Numbered from the stretch's first letter, positions 24,582 through 34,393 are shown. The stretch is 64,000 nucleotides of DNA from PALSA-1003 sp963741315 (GCA_963741315.1 CAVUHK010000008.1:1095805-1159804); one strand, 5' to 3'. A program made the numbers and translations. Notes: generated by a model from the letters alone, not told the origin.

Positions 24582-25637
24582 ATGCCGACACCGAACCCGC
24601 CACCACTCTCGCTGCTGCAACGCCTCGATCAGGGACCGGTGATCTGCGCCGAGGGCTACGTCTTCGAACTCGAACGTCGAGGCTATCTCCAGGCTGGCGC
24701 ATTCGTGCCCGAGGTGGTGCTCGAGCATCCGGAGGTCGTGCGTCAGCTGCATCGTGATTTCGTGCACGCGGGCTCCGACGTCGTCGAGGCGCTGACTTAC
24801 TACGCGCATCGCGAGAAGTTGAGAGTGATCGGGCGCGAAGCGGATCTCGAGCCGATCAATCGACGCGCGCTCGAGATCGCGAAGTCGGTCGCGACAGAGA
24901 CCGGCGCGCTGTTCGCCGGCGACATCTGCAATACCAACGTCTACGACCCGGCCGATCCGACATCGCTCCAGGCGGTGCGCGCGATGTTCGAGGAGCAGGT
25001 TGGCTGGGCGGTGGAAGCTGGGGTCGACTACGTCGTCGGGGAAACTTTTTCCTACGCGCAGGAAGCGTTGATCGCTCTCGATGTGATCAAGCGTACCGGG
25101 CAAGTGGCCGTAATAACGCTGGCGATGCACCAGGACGACGTCACGCGCGAGGGTTGGACGGTGGCCGAAGCGTGCAAACGGCTGGCCGACGCCGGCGCCG
25201 ACGTGGTCGGGCTGAACTGCATCCGTGGGCCCGCAACGATGATGCCGCTGCTGCGCGAGATCCGCGCTGCCATCAAGGTGCCGATGGCCGCGTTGCCGGT
25301 GCCGTATCGCACCAGCCCCGACGAGCCGTCATTCCAGTCGCTGCGCGATAGCCACTGGCATGGCGACTGGGGGAGCAGGCCTTTTCCTACCGCGCTCGAT
25401 CCGTTCACCTGCAATCGATTCGAGATCGCCGAGTTCGGGCGCGATGCCCTCGCGCTCGGCATACGTTACCTGGGCGTGTGTTGCGGAGCGGGGCCGCATC
25501 ACATCCGCGCGCTCGCGGAATCGGTGGGCAAGACCCCGCCCGCGAGCAAGTATTCGGCCGACATGTCGAAGCACGCTTTCCTGGGTTCGCACGAGCGCCT
25601 GAAGAAGGTGCAGAAGGACTACGCGAACAAGCTCTGA
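24582..25637 (+). CDS. betaine-homocysteine S-methyltransferase-like protein
   Basis: Zinc methyltransferase of the homocysteine S-methyltransferase superfamily, 351 residues, from ATG 24582. The three zinc cysteines are seen: one in DVVGLNCIRGP and the pair in YLGVCCGAGPHHIRALAE. VIVAEGYVFELERRG-like start (CAEGYVFELERRGYL) and HPEVVRQLHRDFVHAGSDVVEALTYYAHREKL match the BHMT group better than MmuM. The reaction would move a methyl group from glycine betaine to homocysteine, giving dimethylglycine and methionine. Divergent from a betaine-type ABC transporter and upstream of dimethylglycine- and sarcosine-oxidising enzymes, which supports that substrate. Confidence 0.82.
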   Translation: MPTPNPPPLSLLQRLDQGPVICAEGYVFELERRGYLQAGAFVPEVVLEHPEVVRQLHRDFVHAGSDVVEALTYYAHREKLRVIGREADLEPINRRALEIAKSVATETGALFAGDICNTNVYDPADPTSLQAVRAMFEEQVGWAVEAGVDYVVGETFSYAQEALIALDVIKRTGQVAVITLAMHQDDVTREGWTVAEACKRLADAGADVVGLNCIRGPATMMPLLREIRAAIKVPMAALPVPYRTSPDEPSFQSLRDSHWHGDWGSRPFPTALDPFTCNRFEIAEFGRDALALGIRYLGVCCGAGPHHIRALAESVGKTPPASKYSADMSKHAFLGSHERLKKVQKDYANKL

Positions 25638-25786
25638 TATTTAGGCGAGTCCACGACCCCGCACCCAACCCGCTTGTTGCCCACTCGCGATTGATGTAAA
25701 ACTAAGCCCCCAGCCTTCCAACGTCACGCGATGGAGTGGTGGCCAATTCTAGAAATCCGGATCCGGGGCGGACCTGCGTCTCGACA

Positions 25787-26764
25787 ATGATTCCGCCTGG
25801 CCCCTGGCGCCTGGTTGGATTCATCGTCGCCGCGCTGCTCGGTCTGGCGACTCCAACGGCGTCGATGGCGCAATACACGGCGCCCGGAACCATGAACGTG
25901 CCCGGTCCCGTGCCCGCTGCGACGGGCCCGGAGTCCGCTGCCCCCTCCTGGCGGTCGTTCCTGAATCGCCTGGAGATCGATCTCGGCTACACCTACGACG
26001 ATAACGTCACCCGGTCCCGCCCCGACGACGCGGTCCTGTCGGACCAGTCGCTCGCGCTCAACCTGAGCGCGGGGAGCAACTGGCGCATCAACGACAACAC
26101 CCGGCTCGTCGTGACCGGCATGCTCAACGGCGAGAAGTTCAACCGCTACAACGGGCTGTCGAACCTGGCCGGCGGCCTGCAGGCAGACCTCCAGTACCGC
26201 CAGTCCGCGGCTTTCGACGCGGTGACCTTCGGAGTATTCGCCCGCGGCTGGCTGGACGGCTACGACTCGCACCTGCGCGACGGCAACCGCGTTACTGTCG
26301 GGGTCAGTGCGCAGGGCGCCCTGACCGATCGCATCGGCATGTACGGAGAAGTCTCGTGGAACCAGCGCCGCGCCAACAGCGCGGTGTGGGACCTGAACTA
26401 TTGGTCCGCGCGTCTCAACCTCGACTATTCGCTCGGCCGCTATGGCTCGCTCTATCTCAATGGCGAATACCGGCAAGGCAACACCGTATCCGACGGGCAC
26501 CCCTCGCTTGTGAACGTGAGCCTGGCGCAGGTCTTCGTGCTCGACGACGCGTTTCCCAACAAGCAGCTCTACGCCTATCGCTACGACGCCCATACGTGGA
26601 TCGGCACCGTCGGCTACAACCTCCCGCTGGGCCAGAAAGCATCGCTCGACTTCTCGTGGCGACGCGCGCAGGGCACGCCGACCGAGCGGCCGGACTTCGA
26701 CTTTCAGGGTTCGCTGCGCTACGTCGATAATCAGTACTCGGTGTTCTTTCTGAAGTCCTTCTAG
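25787..26764 (+). CDS. exported outer-membrane beta-barrel-like protein
   Basis: Protein of 325 residues. ATG at 25787 is preferred to the GTG at 25736 because a signal peptide follows at once (MIPPGPWRLVGFIVAALLGLATPTASMAQ, cleaved after SMA). After a Pro/Ala linker, residues ~60-325 alternate hydrophobic and polar residues in short strands ending in Tyr/Phe (LEIDLGYTYDDNVTR, LVVTGMLNGEKFNRYNGL, GSLYLNGEYRQGN) and the chain ends VFFLKSF with a C-terminal Phe, as outer-membrane barrels do. I do not recognise a named family. It is 11 bases before the multiheme lipoprotein gene, so the two are likely co-expressed. Confidence 0.65.
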   Translation: MIPPGPWRLVGFIVAALLGLATPTASMAQYTAPGTMNVPGPVPAATGPESAAPSWRSFLNRLEIDLGYTYDDNVTRSRPDDAVLSDQSLALNLSAGSNWRINDNTRLVVTGMLNGEKFNRYNGLSNLAGGLQADLQYRQSAAFDAVTFGVFARGWLDGYDSHLRDGNRVTVGVSAQGALTDRIGMYGEVSWNQRRANSAVWDLNYWSARLNLDYSLGRYGSLYLNGEYRQGNTVSDGHPSLVNVSLAQVFVLDDAFPNKQLYAYRYDAHTWIGTVGYNLPLGQKASLDFSWRRAQGTPTERPDFDFQGSLRYVDNQYSVFFLKSF

Positions 26765-26775
26765 ACGGTTCAACG

Positions 26776-28773
26776 ATGGCAGCAATGCGCGCTCTCCGCA
26801 TTCTCTTGTTGCTCTGCGCCGCGATCGCGGCCCTTACTCTCGCCGCCTGCGGCGGTGGCGGCAGCCCGAACGACATACACCCCGGAAGCGAATCTCCGCC
26901 GGTGCCGGGCGAGCCCAATGCCTTCCTGCTGTTTCCCAATCCACAGGTACAGCCGGACGGCTCCTTCCAAACCAATGCGCCTGCCTACGCGCAGGCCTAC
27001 TATGCCGCTATCGATCCCAATAACTCGAAGGACACCTTGGCCAAGTGGAAGGCGGCCAACGGCTTCGATTCCGGGAGCGGCACACAGGTCACCGCCGTGT
27101 TCGGCGATGCGCGCGACCTGGGCTTCGGGCGGCGCATGACCGCGCGGCAGAACAACGACGGCACGCTGGCCTTCTATGTCGAGAACTATCTCGTCAAGAC
27201 GGGCGGAGCGTACAAATTTTCCCCGATCAATCTCGAGGCCGCCATTGTGAGCGACCCACGGTCGCTGGTGTACCTGGCTGGGATCGAATTCAGCCCCGGT
27301 CCTGCGGGAGGACGCAGCTTCGCGAAATTCTTCAGTTTCAACGTCGCGACCGGCGACCGGGAAACCATGGTGGACATCGATGGCCGCGGCGACAAGGCGA
27401 TGCCCGGACCGTGCATCACTTGCCACGGTGGCCGGGCCGATGCACTGACTCCCCCCGATGCCTCGGGCAAGCCGCACTTCAGCCTGCTGCAGAACGCGGT
27501 ATCGCGGACCCGCGGTGACACGATGGGGCAGCTGCCGCCGTTCGAGGTCGACAGCTTCCAGTTCTCCACGACGGCTGGCTACACCCGGGCCGAGCAGGAG
27601 GCCGCCCTCAAGACGATGAACCGGTGGGTCCTGTGTTCGTACCCGCTGCCTGCGCCGTCGGCGTTTCCGGAAGACGCCTGCCGTCGTCCTGCCAGCTCAG
27701 GCGAGTGGCAGGGTACCGCCGCGGCGCTGGTTAAGGCGTCCTACGGCGGCGACGGCCTGCCCAACCCCGCGTATGCGGACACCGCCGTGCCGGCGTCGTG
27801 GACGGCGGCCGGACAGACGCAGTTGTACAAGACCGCGATTGCCCCCACGTGCCGCCAGTGTCACATCATGCGCGGCACGGGGATGCAGTCGGATATCGAC
27901 TTCACGACCTACGAGAAATTCCATCCGTACGCGGAACGAACGTTTGCGACCGTCGTCAATCGCGGCAACATGCCGTTGGCGAAACTTGTCTACGACCTGT
28001 TCCACGCATCCTCGGGAGAGGGGACGCTGGCGGATTTCCTCGGCAGTCAAGGCTTTGCGGCGCGCGACGCGGGTGGCAACCCGTTGCGGCCAGGCCGTCC
28101 GATTGCTGATCCCGGACCCGATCGCGTGCTGCGCCAGGGTGCAACTCGCCTGTCAGGCACCGGCAGCCAGTTCGCCAGCACCTACGCCTGGTCGATCGTG
28201 TCGGTCCCGAACGGCTCGCTCCCCGCCACGCTGACCGACGCCAGCACGGCGCAGCCTACGTTCAGTGCGGCGAGCGATGGGAGCTACGTGCTCAGTCTCG
28301 TCGTCGGCAACGACTCGGCGCAGAGCGCGCCGAAACAGCTGACGCTGGTGGTAAAAAACGCGCTGACCCCGGCTCCGAGCGCCATCCGCTTCTCCGACAT
28401 CAAGGCCGTCCTGCAGGACGGGACCACTTGCACTTTCTGCCACAGTCCCACCAGCCCGCTGCCCGCGCCGATCCATTTCACCAATGAGGACCGCGACGGC
28501 GACGGCATCGCCGGGACTGCGACGGACGACGCTTGGTACTACGCGGAGGTAAGGAGCCGCATCAATTTCGCGGAGATCGCCGCCAGCGATCTGTTGCGCA
28601 AGCCCGCAGGTTTTCATCACCGCGGCGGCGGTGGCGGTGGGGGTGGGGGTGGCGGCGGGGGCGGCGGTGGGGGCGGCGGCAATGGCTTCGACACGAGCCT
28701 GACGCCCGGGCAGCCGGGGCGCGCGAAATACGATCTCTTCCTCAACTGGGCGCTCAACGGCGCGCCACAGTAG
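26776..28773 (+). CDS. three-heme c-type cytochrome lipoprotein with polyglycine tract
   Basis: Protein of 665 residues. Signal peptide with lipobox LTLAAC puts Cys25 as the lipidated residue. Three CxxCH heme-binding motifs occur at residues 213 (CITCH), 359 (CRQCH) and 552 (CTFCH). Residues ~450-530 look like a PKD/Ig-type domain (STYAWSIVSVPNGS, YVLSLVVGN). A run of 19 glycines (28624-28680) precedes the last ~30 residues. No catalytic domain is recognised; candidate roles are electron transfer at the outer membrane or in the periplasm. Paired with a barrel-like protein upstream, which suggests, without proving, a porin-cytochrome arrangement. Confidence 0.75.
   Translation: MAAMRALRILLLLCAAIAALTLAACGGGGSPNDIHPGSESPPVPGEPNAFLLFPNPQVQPDGSFQTNAPAYAQAYYAAIDPNNSKDTLAKWKAANGFDSGSGTQVTAVFGDARDLGFGRRMTARQNNDGTLAFYVENYLVKTGGAYKFSPINLEAAIVSDPRSLVYLAGIEFSPGPAGGRSFAKFFSFNVATGDRETMVDIDGRGDKAMPGPCITCHGGRADALTPPDASGKPHFSLLQNAVSRTRGDTMGQLPPFEVDSFQFSTTAGYTRAEQEAALKTMNRWVLCSYPLPAPSAFPEDACRRPASSGEWQGTAAALVKASYGGDGLPNPAYADTAVPASWTAAGQTQLYKTAIAPTCRQCHIMRGTGMQSDIDFTTYEKFHPYAERTFATVVNRGNMPLAKLVYDLFHASSGEGTLADFLGSQGFAARDAGGNPLRPGRPIADPGPDRVLRQGATRLSGTGSQFASTYAWSIVSVPNGSLPATLTDASTAQPTFSAASDGSYVLSLVVGNDSAQSAPKQLTLVVKNALTPAPSAIRFSDIKAVLQDGTTCTFCHSPTSPLPAPIHFTNEDRDGDGIAGTATDDAWYYAEVRSRINFAEIAASDLLRKPAGFHHRGGGGGGGGGGGGGGGGGGGNGFDTSLTPGQPGRAKYDLFLNWALNGAPQ
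28624..28680 (+). repeat. 57-bp GGN codon run encoding 19 glycines
   Basis: Nineteen consecutive glycine codons using GGC, GGT and GGG in irregular order inside the cytochrome gene. The mix of codons means it is not a simple mononucleotide slip, but trinucleotide slippage could change its length. It forms a flexible hinge between the heme part and the C-terminal tail. Confidence 0.9.
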
Positions 28774-28805
28774 GCCTGAGGTCGCGCCGTTAGCGCTGAG
28801 GGCGT

Positions 28806-29537
28806 TCAGTACGGACGCCGCGGCCGATTGTAATTGTCCCTCGGGAACACGAACGGCGGCGAGCGGCCCACCAGCGCCTCGATCAGCATCAGCTCCTGAT
28901 CGGTGTGATTGAGGAAGGGCGCGTTGCGTATGTTTTGCCCGGGCTGCTGACCGTCCAGGATGTAGAGCGGCCGGTCGTGCTGGCGCGACACCACGGTCTC
29001 GCGACTGGTCGGATCGTTGACTGCGACGATGTCGGTGGTCCCGTAGCACGTGCACAGGTACGTCTGCTCCGGATCCGACTCCATGTAGACACCCGTTCCG
29101 CGAATGCCGATCGAGGCGTTCTTCGTCGACATGCGCACCGGCTTGCCGCTCGGGAACACCGACAGGATCTTGCCCGTCAGCAGCTGCGTGGCAGACACGA
29201 CCATCGAATCGGTAGCGCTCGCTTCCATCGTCACGTGGCTCTCGCTGCGCTGTAGGAACGCGCTCTCGCCGACGACATAGACGACCTCGCTGTTCTTCCC
29301 GGTCTGGACGGTCGCATTGGCGGCGATCTGCGTGTCGAGCGTGGCCGGGGCGCCGTTGACCAGCACCTCGCCTTCGATCCGGTAGATCGACTTTCCTGGC
29401 GGCAGCGGCGCCGGCCGGTTGCCCAGCACCTGCGTGCTCGCTTCGCGGCTCCAGACCGCGCTAGAGAACAACCCAGCGGCGAGCGCCTTGATCAGCAGGC
29501 GGCGCCGGGGATCTTCATCAGTGTAGTTCCAACGCAT
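28806..29537 (-). CDS. FecR-domain protein with possible Tat signal
   Basis: Protein of 243 residues, start ATG 29537 with AGAGAAG upstream; further in-frame codons upstream run through a REP repeat and are not believed. N-terminal RRRLLIKALAAGLF looks like a twin-arginine signal. Residues ~60-180 are a FecR-type beta domain: IYRIEGEVLVNGAPATL, VQTGKNSEVVYVVG, FLQRSESHVTME, and ASIGIRGTGVYMES, the IGVRGT motif typical of the fold. FecR proteins can act as periplasmic sensors or as scaffold/stability domains. Convergent with the cytochrome gene and divergent from the CHASE2 cyclase. Confidence 0.8.
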   Translation of the reverse strand: MRWNYTDEDPRRRLLIKALAAGLFSSAVWSREASTQVLGNRPAPLPPGKSIYRIEGEVLVNGAPATLDTQIAANATVQTGKNSEVVYVVGESAFLQRSESHVTMEASATDSMVVSATQLLTGKILSVFPSGKPVRMSTKNASIGIRGTGVYMESDPEQTYLCTCYGTTDIVAVNDPTSRETVVSRQHDRPLYILDGQQPGQNIRNAPFLNHTDQELMLIEALVGRSPPFVFPRDNYNRPRRPY

Positions 29538-29610
29538 AGCTTCTCTCTTCAGTTCAAGTGTCATTCTGGCCGGTTGGCCGGTGCGGGTCAAGCGCGTTCC
29601 GGAACGGTAG

Positions 29611-29640
29611 TCGTCGTTCCCGCGAAAGCGGGAACCCAGC
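29611..29640. repeat. REP-like hairpin upstream of the FecR gene
   Basis: TCGTTCCCGCGAAAGCGGGAAC is a palindrome of the same family as at 15536, 19711 and 52221. It lies in the 254-base divergent gap between the FecR gene and the cyclase gene; nothing else of note is seen there. Confidence 0.85.
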
Positions 29641-29791
29641 GACTTATGCGCTCGTACGACACCCCCAGACCTCTCATGCCGTTCCAGTACATCCGCAATT
29701 AGGCGCTCCTGCCGGCACCCCGGTTCCATGAATATTCCCCAAGTGGCGCGGCATCTTTTATGCTTGGAACTCCGGCAGCATAGCGCGCATC

Positions 29792-32035
29792 GTGGCCAAG
29801 ACCGCCCGCTGGATCCCGAAGATCTCGCTAAGTACCCTTTTTCGCGTCGGCATCGGACTGGCGCTGGTGGCCGTCCTGCTTGCCGATGCGGCGGGCTGGG
29901 TGGAACTGCGTGCGCTCACGCAACTCGAGCGCTGGGCCTACGACGAGCGGGTGCGCCTGTTCCTGCCCGCGACGCCCGACCCGCGCATCGTCATCGTCGA
30001 CATCGACGAGCGCAGTATCAACGCCGAGGGACACTGGCCTTGGGGTCGCGACAAGCTCGCGCTGATGCTCCATCAGCTGTTCACGCGATACCACGTCCGC
30101 GTGGTGGGCTTCGACGTTGCTTTTCCCGAGGCGGACACCAGTTCCGGCATTTCGGTTCTCGAATCGATTGCCGGAAGCGATTTGCGCGACGATGCGTCAT
30201 TCCAGGCGTTTCTCGAGCGGGCGCGCGCCTCGCTCGACTACGACCGGCGCTTCGCCGAAGAGATCGCCCAGGGTCCTGTCGTCCTGGGGTTTCTGGTAAG
30301 CCCGCAGGGGGATCGATCGGGTGTCTTGCCGCGCCCGGCATTCGCAGCGAGTGCTCTTTCGAACGCGGAATACCGCCATTTCAGCGCCTCGGGCTACAGC
30401 GGCAACATCGCGCCGCTGCAGGCGGCCGCGACCGCCGCGGGACATTTGCAGCCTGCGCTGGACGCCGACGGCGTGACGCGCAGCGTGCCCATGTTCATGC
30501 AGGTCGGGGACGGCTACTTCGAGGCCATGTCGCTGGCCGTCCTTCGCATTTACCTCGGCAACGCGCCGATCAACCTCGAGACGACCATCGTCAATCCTGG
30601 CGAGCAACCGCTGGGATGGATCCGCGTCGTGCGCGTGGGCGACGCGGTACGTATTCCACTCGACGAGAAAATGGCCGCGCTCATTCCCTACCGCAGCCAG
30701 GGAAGCTTTCGCTATGTCTCGGCCACCGACGTGTTGCGCGGCACGCTTGGCGCCGATGAGCTAGCTGACCGGATCGCGATCGTCGGCACCTCGGCTCGAG
30801 GACTCGTCGACGTCCGCGCCACGCCCACGCGGGAAGACCTGCCCGGTGTCGAGATCCACGCCAGCCTCATCTCCGGCGCGCTGGACAACACCATGAAGTC
30901 GCGGCCGGCGGAGATGATCGCCATCGCCGTGATCACCATCGTGCTCATCGGCATTCCGCTCGCGGTGCTCCTGCCACGGCTGTCCGCACTGACGGCAACG
31001 CTGGTTGTCGGCGCGTTGGCCATACTCATTATGGGAGCGAATGCGTGGGCGTGGCAGTCGCATAACCTGGTGCTCCCGCTCGCCGGCCCGCTGGTTATGC
31101 TTGCCGGGCTCTACTTCCTCGATGTGGCGTGGGGCTTCTTCGCCGAAACCCGCCATCGCAAGCTGATGACGAATCTGTTCGGCACTTACGTCCCGAAGGA
31201 AATCGTCGCCGAAATGGCGAAGGAGCCCGAGGGCTACTCGATGCACGGCCGCAGCCTCGAAATGACCGTGCTTTTCGCTGACATCCGCGACTTCACGGCG
31301 ATCTCTGAAAATCGCAAGCCGCGAGACCTGAAAGACCTGGTCAACACCTATTTCACGAAGATGACCGTCTGCATCCAGGACAAACGCGGCACCGTCGACA
31401 AGTACATCGGCGACGCGATCATGGCCTTCTGGGGAGCGCCGGTGCGCGACGAAGACCATGCGCGACGCGCGCTCGAGTGCGGGCTCGCCATGCAAAAAGC
31501 ATTGCGTGAGCTCGACCCGGTGTTTGCCAAGAAGCGTTGGCCGGCGCTGCGCATCGGCGTGGGCATCAATTGCGGCACCATGAGCGTTGGCGACATGGGC
31601 TCAGAGTTCCGCCGCGCGTACACGGTGATGGGCGACGCGGTGAACCTCGCCTCGCGCCTCGAGCGCCTCACCAAGGAATACGGGTTGGGCATTCTCGTCT
31701 CAGAGCACGTGGTCCGCTCGGTCCAGGGCTTTGTCTACCGGGAAGTGGACAGGGTGCGCGTGAAGGGCAAGCAGGAGAGCGTCGCGATTTTCGAGCCGAT
31801 CGGCGCGCAAGGCGAAGTCAACGGCGTGGTGCTTGCGCAAATCGCCCACTTCCATCAGGTGCTGGTGCGCTTTCGCGCGCAGCGTTGGGACGAGGCCGAC
31901 GCGCTGCTCCAGGAGCTCGTTTCGGCTGAGCCGACAGCCAAGCTGTACCGCGTCTACCGCGAGCGCATCGCCGACTTCCGCGCCAGCCCGCCGGGTGCGG
32001 ACTGGGACGGGGTTTTCGAGTTCAGCACCAAGTGA
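29792..32035 (+). CDS. CHASE2-domain adenylate/guanylate cyclase
   Basis: Membrane-bound class III nucleotide cyclase of 747 residues from a GTG at 29792. N-terminal span (FRVGIGLALVAVLLADAA), then a periplasmic CHASE2 sensor domain (residues ~40-365; ERWAYDERVRLFLP, IVIVDIDERSINAEGHWPWGR), three further spans to ~residue 450, and the cyclase catalytic domain ~485-690. Metal-binding Asp residues are in VLFADIRDFTA and GDAIMAFWG, and GDAVNLASRLERLT is the conserved end of the core. A short C-terminal tail follows. It should make cAMP or cGMP in response to a periplasmic signal. Paired with FecR in many genomes. Confidence 0.92.
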   Translation: MAKTARWIPKISLSTLFRVGIGLALVAVLLADAAGWVELRALTQLERWAYDERVRLFLPATPDPRIVIVDIDERSINAEGHWPWGRDKLALMLHQLFTRYHVRVVGFDVAFPEADTSSGISVLESIAGSDLRDDASFQAFLERARASLDYDRRFAEEIAQGPVVLGFLVSPQGDRSGVLPRPAFAASALSNAEYRHFSASGYSGNIAPLQAAATAAGHLQPALDADGVTRSVPMFMQVGDGYFEAMSLAVLRIYLGNAPINLETTIVNPGEQPLGWIRVVRVGDAVRIPLDEKMAALIPYRSQGSFRYVSATDVLRGTLGADELADRIAIVGTSARGLVDVRATPTREDLPGVEIHASLISGALDNTMKSRPAEMIAIAVITIVLIGIPLAVLLPRLSALTATLVVGALAILIMGANAWAWQSHNLVLPLAGPLVMLAGLYFLDVAWGFFAETRHRKLMTNLFGTYVPKEIVAEMAKEPEGYSMHGRSLEMTVLFADIRDFTAISENRKPRDLKDLVNTYFTKMTVCIQDKRGTVDKYIGDAIMAFWGAPVRDEDHARRALECGLAMQKALRELDPVFAKKRWPALRIGVGINCGTMSVGDMGSEFRRAYTVMGDAVNLASRLERLTKEYGLGILVSEHVVRSVQGFVYREVDRVRVKGKQESVAIFEPIGAQGEVNGVVLAQIAHFHQVLVRFRAQRWDEADALLQELVSAEPTAKLYRVYRERIADFRASPPGADWDGVFEFSTK

Positions 32036-32044
32036 TACTGGCGG

Positions 32045-32918
32045 CTACGTAGCGAAGAACGCTCGAAGCTCGGCATACGTTTCATCGGCTACCTGTTCCG
32101 CCGGGTAGTGCCCGCAAGGCAGCATCTTTCCCCGAACGTCGACCGCGCGCTCGCGCCACGCTTCGATCGGGTGGTAGCTGCGATTGACGTGGCTGCGCTC
32201 TCCCCAGAGCACCAGCATCGGCATGGACAGCTTGGTCGCAAGGTCGGCTTCGTCATGGACGAGATCGATGCCGACCGCGGCACGATAATCCTCGCAAACC
32301 GCGTGAATGTTTGCAGGGGTGCAGCAGCGGATGTATTCGGCCAGTGCTTCGGGCGCGAAACCACTCATGCCGACACCCTTCTTGTTGAGCTTTTTCCGGA
32401 TGTAACGCTCGAGGCCGTAGGAGATCAACATCTGCTCGGGATAGTCGAAGGGCTGCGCCATGAAAAACCAGTGGTAGGAATCGACCGCCCATTCTTTCTT
32501 GATGTTGTTCAACACGTGATGCGTGGGCACGATATCGAGGAAGGCGACCTTCCTTACCCGGCGCGGATGATCCAGCGCCATGCGGTGCGCGACCCTCCCG
32601 CCGCGGTCATGGCCGCAGACGTGATATTCATCGAAGCCGAGCGCCGTCATCACTTCGACCTGGTCCTGCGCCATTGCGCGGAACGAGTAGCCGCTGTGGT
32701 CCTCGCCGCCGTCCGGTTTCGAACTGTCGCCGTAGCCCCGCAGGTCCGCTGCCACGACCGTGAAATGCTCCGCGAGCCGCGGCGCGATCTTGTGCCAACT
32801 CACGTGCGTCAGCGGGTTGCCGTGCAACAGCAGCAAGGGCGGCCCCGATCCGCCGTGGCGCAGGTTGATGCGCGCGCCCGACGTCGTCTATCTGTGTGTG
32901 CGTAAAACCTTCGAACAT
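32045..32918 (-). CDS. haloacetate (fluoroacetate) dehalogenase-like alpha/beta hydrolase, 5' frameshift
   Basis: Cytoplasmic hydrolase. The 5' end reads MFEGFTHTQIDDVG from ATG 32918; near 32870-32885 the frame shifts by one base and continues INLRHGGSGPPLLLLHGNPLTHVSWHKIAP to a normal end. Nucleophile Asp and flanking Arg residues are in GHDRGGRVAHRMALDHP. YHWFF supplies the His-Trp pair that stabilises fluoride in fluoroacetate dehalogenase, DIVPTHH follows that family, and the catalytic His is in GHYPAEQ. ADLRGYGDSSKP is also family-typical. HGNP replaces the common HGFP. Without correction, translation from 32836 would lack about 30 N-terminal residues. Last gene of the leftward ABC/PdxA operon. 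Substrate is inferred only. Confidence 0.8.
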
Positions 32919-32940
32919 GGCGATCGATTCCCTCGCTCGT

Positions 32941-34381
32941 TCACGTCCTGTGCTTGACGCGCAGGTGTTGCGTCAGCTCGCCCACGTCTTCAAGCGTCTC
33001 GATACGCCAGGCGAGATCGAGCACGGTGCGCGTCTGTGCGGCGTCGAGGCCGCCCCAGGCTGCGCATTGCCGAAACTTCTCCTTGAGTTCGTCGTCGCTC
33101 ATCGGATTGGCGGGGCTGCCCTTGCCAAAGTCCGCGGCGCCTTTCACGATCGCGCCGTCGTCGAGTTCGACCTCGATGATCGTCGTCATCTTGTCGAAGC
33201 CTGCCGCCTCGGCTTCGGCGTTGACGCCGAAGTCCACCCGCCGCAGCAGCGCCTGCACGTCGGGGCGGTTGACCACGTCGTCGGTGAATTGCTCGAGCCC
33301 GGCCTTGCGCTCGATGAGCAGGATCGCCATGCAGAATTCCATGCTGAACTTCGCCTGCAGCTCGGTATGTGGGCGATGATGGATGAGCGCATTCGGCATG
33401 TTGTGATTGGTCCCGACCGTTACACGCTTGACGCGCTCCGGCGCGCAGATCGTGGCGATGGATCAGATCGAGCATGACGGCCATGCCCGGGTGCGTGAGC
33501 GACCCGCTGGGATGCGGCTTGATCGATACGCCGGGAGTCGCGAACGTCCATGGGTTGCCGAGGCGGCCGTTGATCATGTCGGCGCTGTAGCCGCCACCCG
33601 CCGCTCGGAAGAATCCACGGTCGGCTTCCAGGCCGTTGAGCGATGCAGTGAACCCCAGCGCCGCCAACTCGGCCGCCACGACTCCGCTTTCGGCGGCGCG
33701 TCCGGCATGAAACGGCTTGGTCATGGTGCCGAAATTTTCGCGCAAACCCGCGGCCTGCGTGGCGCCCAGGCTCAGCGCGCGACGCGTGGTTTCGCGGTCG
33801 AGCCCGAGCAATTTTGCGGCGGCCGCGGCGGCGCCGATCGCACCGCAGGTCGCCGTGCTGTGGAAGCCGTGCTGGTAATGACGCGGCATGATGGCTTCGG
33901 CGACCTTGCATTCGACCTCGACGCCGACCTGATACGCGGTCATCAAGTCCCGGCCGCTCCTGCGATCCCTCTCGGCGATCGCCAGCACTGGCGGCAGCGC
34001 GGGCGCGGTTGGATGGGTGAGCAGTCCGTAGACGCGATCCTTGGCCACGGCGAGCTGCGTGTCGTCGTAGTCGTCGGCGTGGATGGAGATTCCGTTGGCG
34101 AACGCTGCGAAGCGCGCGGGAAGACGCATATCGCTTCCGATGACTGTGCTGCCGTTCCCGGTTGCGATGCCCAACGCCGAAAGATAGCGCCGGGTAATGT
34201 CTCCGGTTTGCGACGCGGCGCCCGCAAGGGCGAGGCCGATGCCGTCGAGCACCGAGCGCTTGCCGAGGTGAGCCACGTCGCTCGGGAGGTCCTTTCCGCG
34301 TGTGGCGACAACGAAGCCGGCAACGTAGTCGGTAAGCGACGAATCGATGGCGGCAGCGGCTGCAGCGGGTAAATCGGGCAT
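32941..34381 (-). CDS. MmgE/PrpD family protein, split by a single-base frameshift
   Basis: Second MmgE/PrpD protein of the window. Start ATG 34381 (MPDLPAAAAAAIDSSLTDYV). Family features: GKRSVLDGIGLALAGA, ISIHADDYDDTQ near residue 95, HGFHSTATCGAIGAAAAAAKLLGL, and PGVSIKPHPSGSLTHPGM. Near 33430-33445 one base breaks the frame; the other frame continues ERVKRVTVGTNHNMPNALIHHRP, MEFCMAILLIERKAGLEQF and NPMSDDELKEKF to the TGA at 32941. Corrected length is about 480 residues, normal for the family. Encoded between pdxA-like and dehalogenase-like genes; a catabolic role on a carboxylic acid is likely but unproven. Confidence 0.82.
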
Positions 34382-34393
34382 GTTGTCCTTCGT

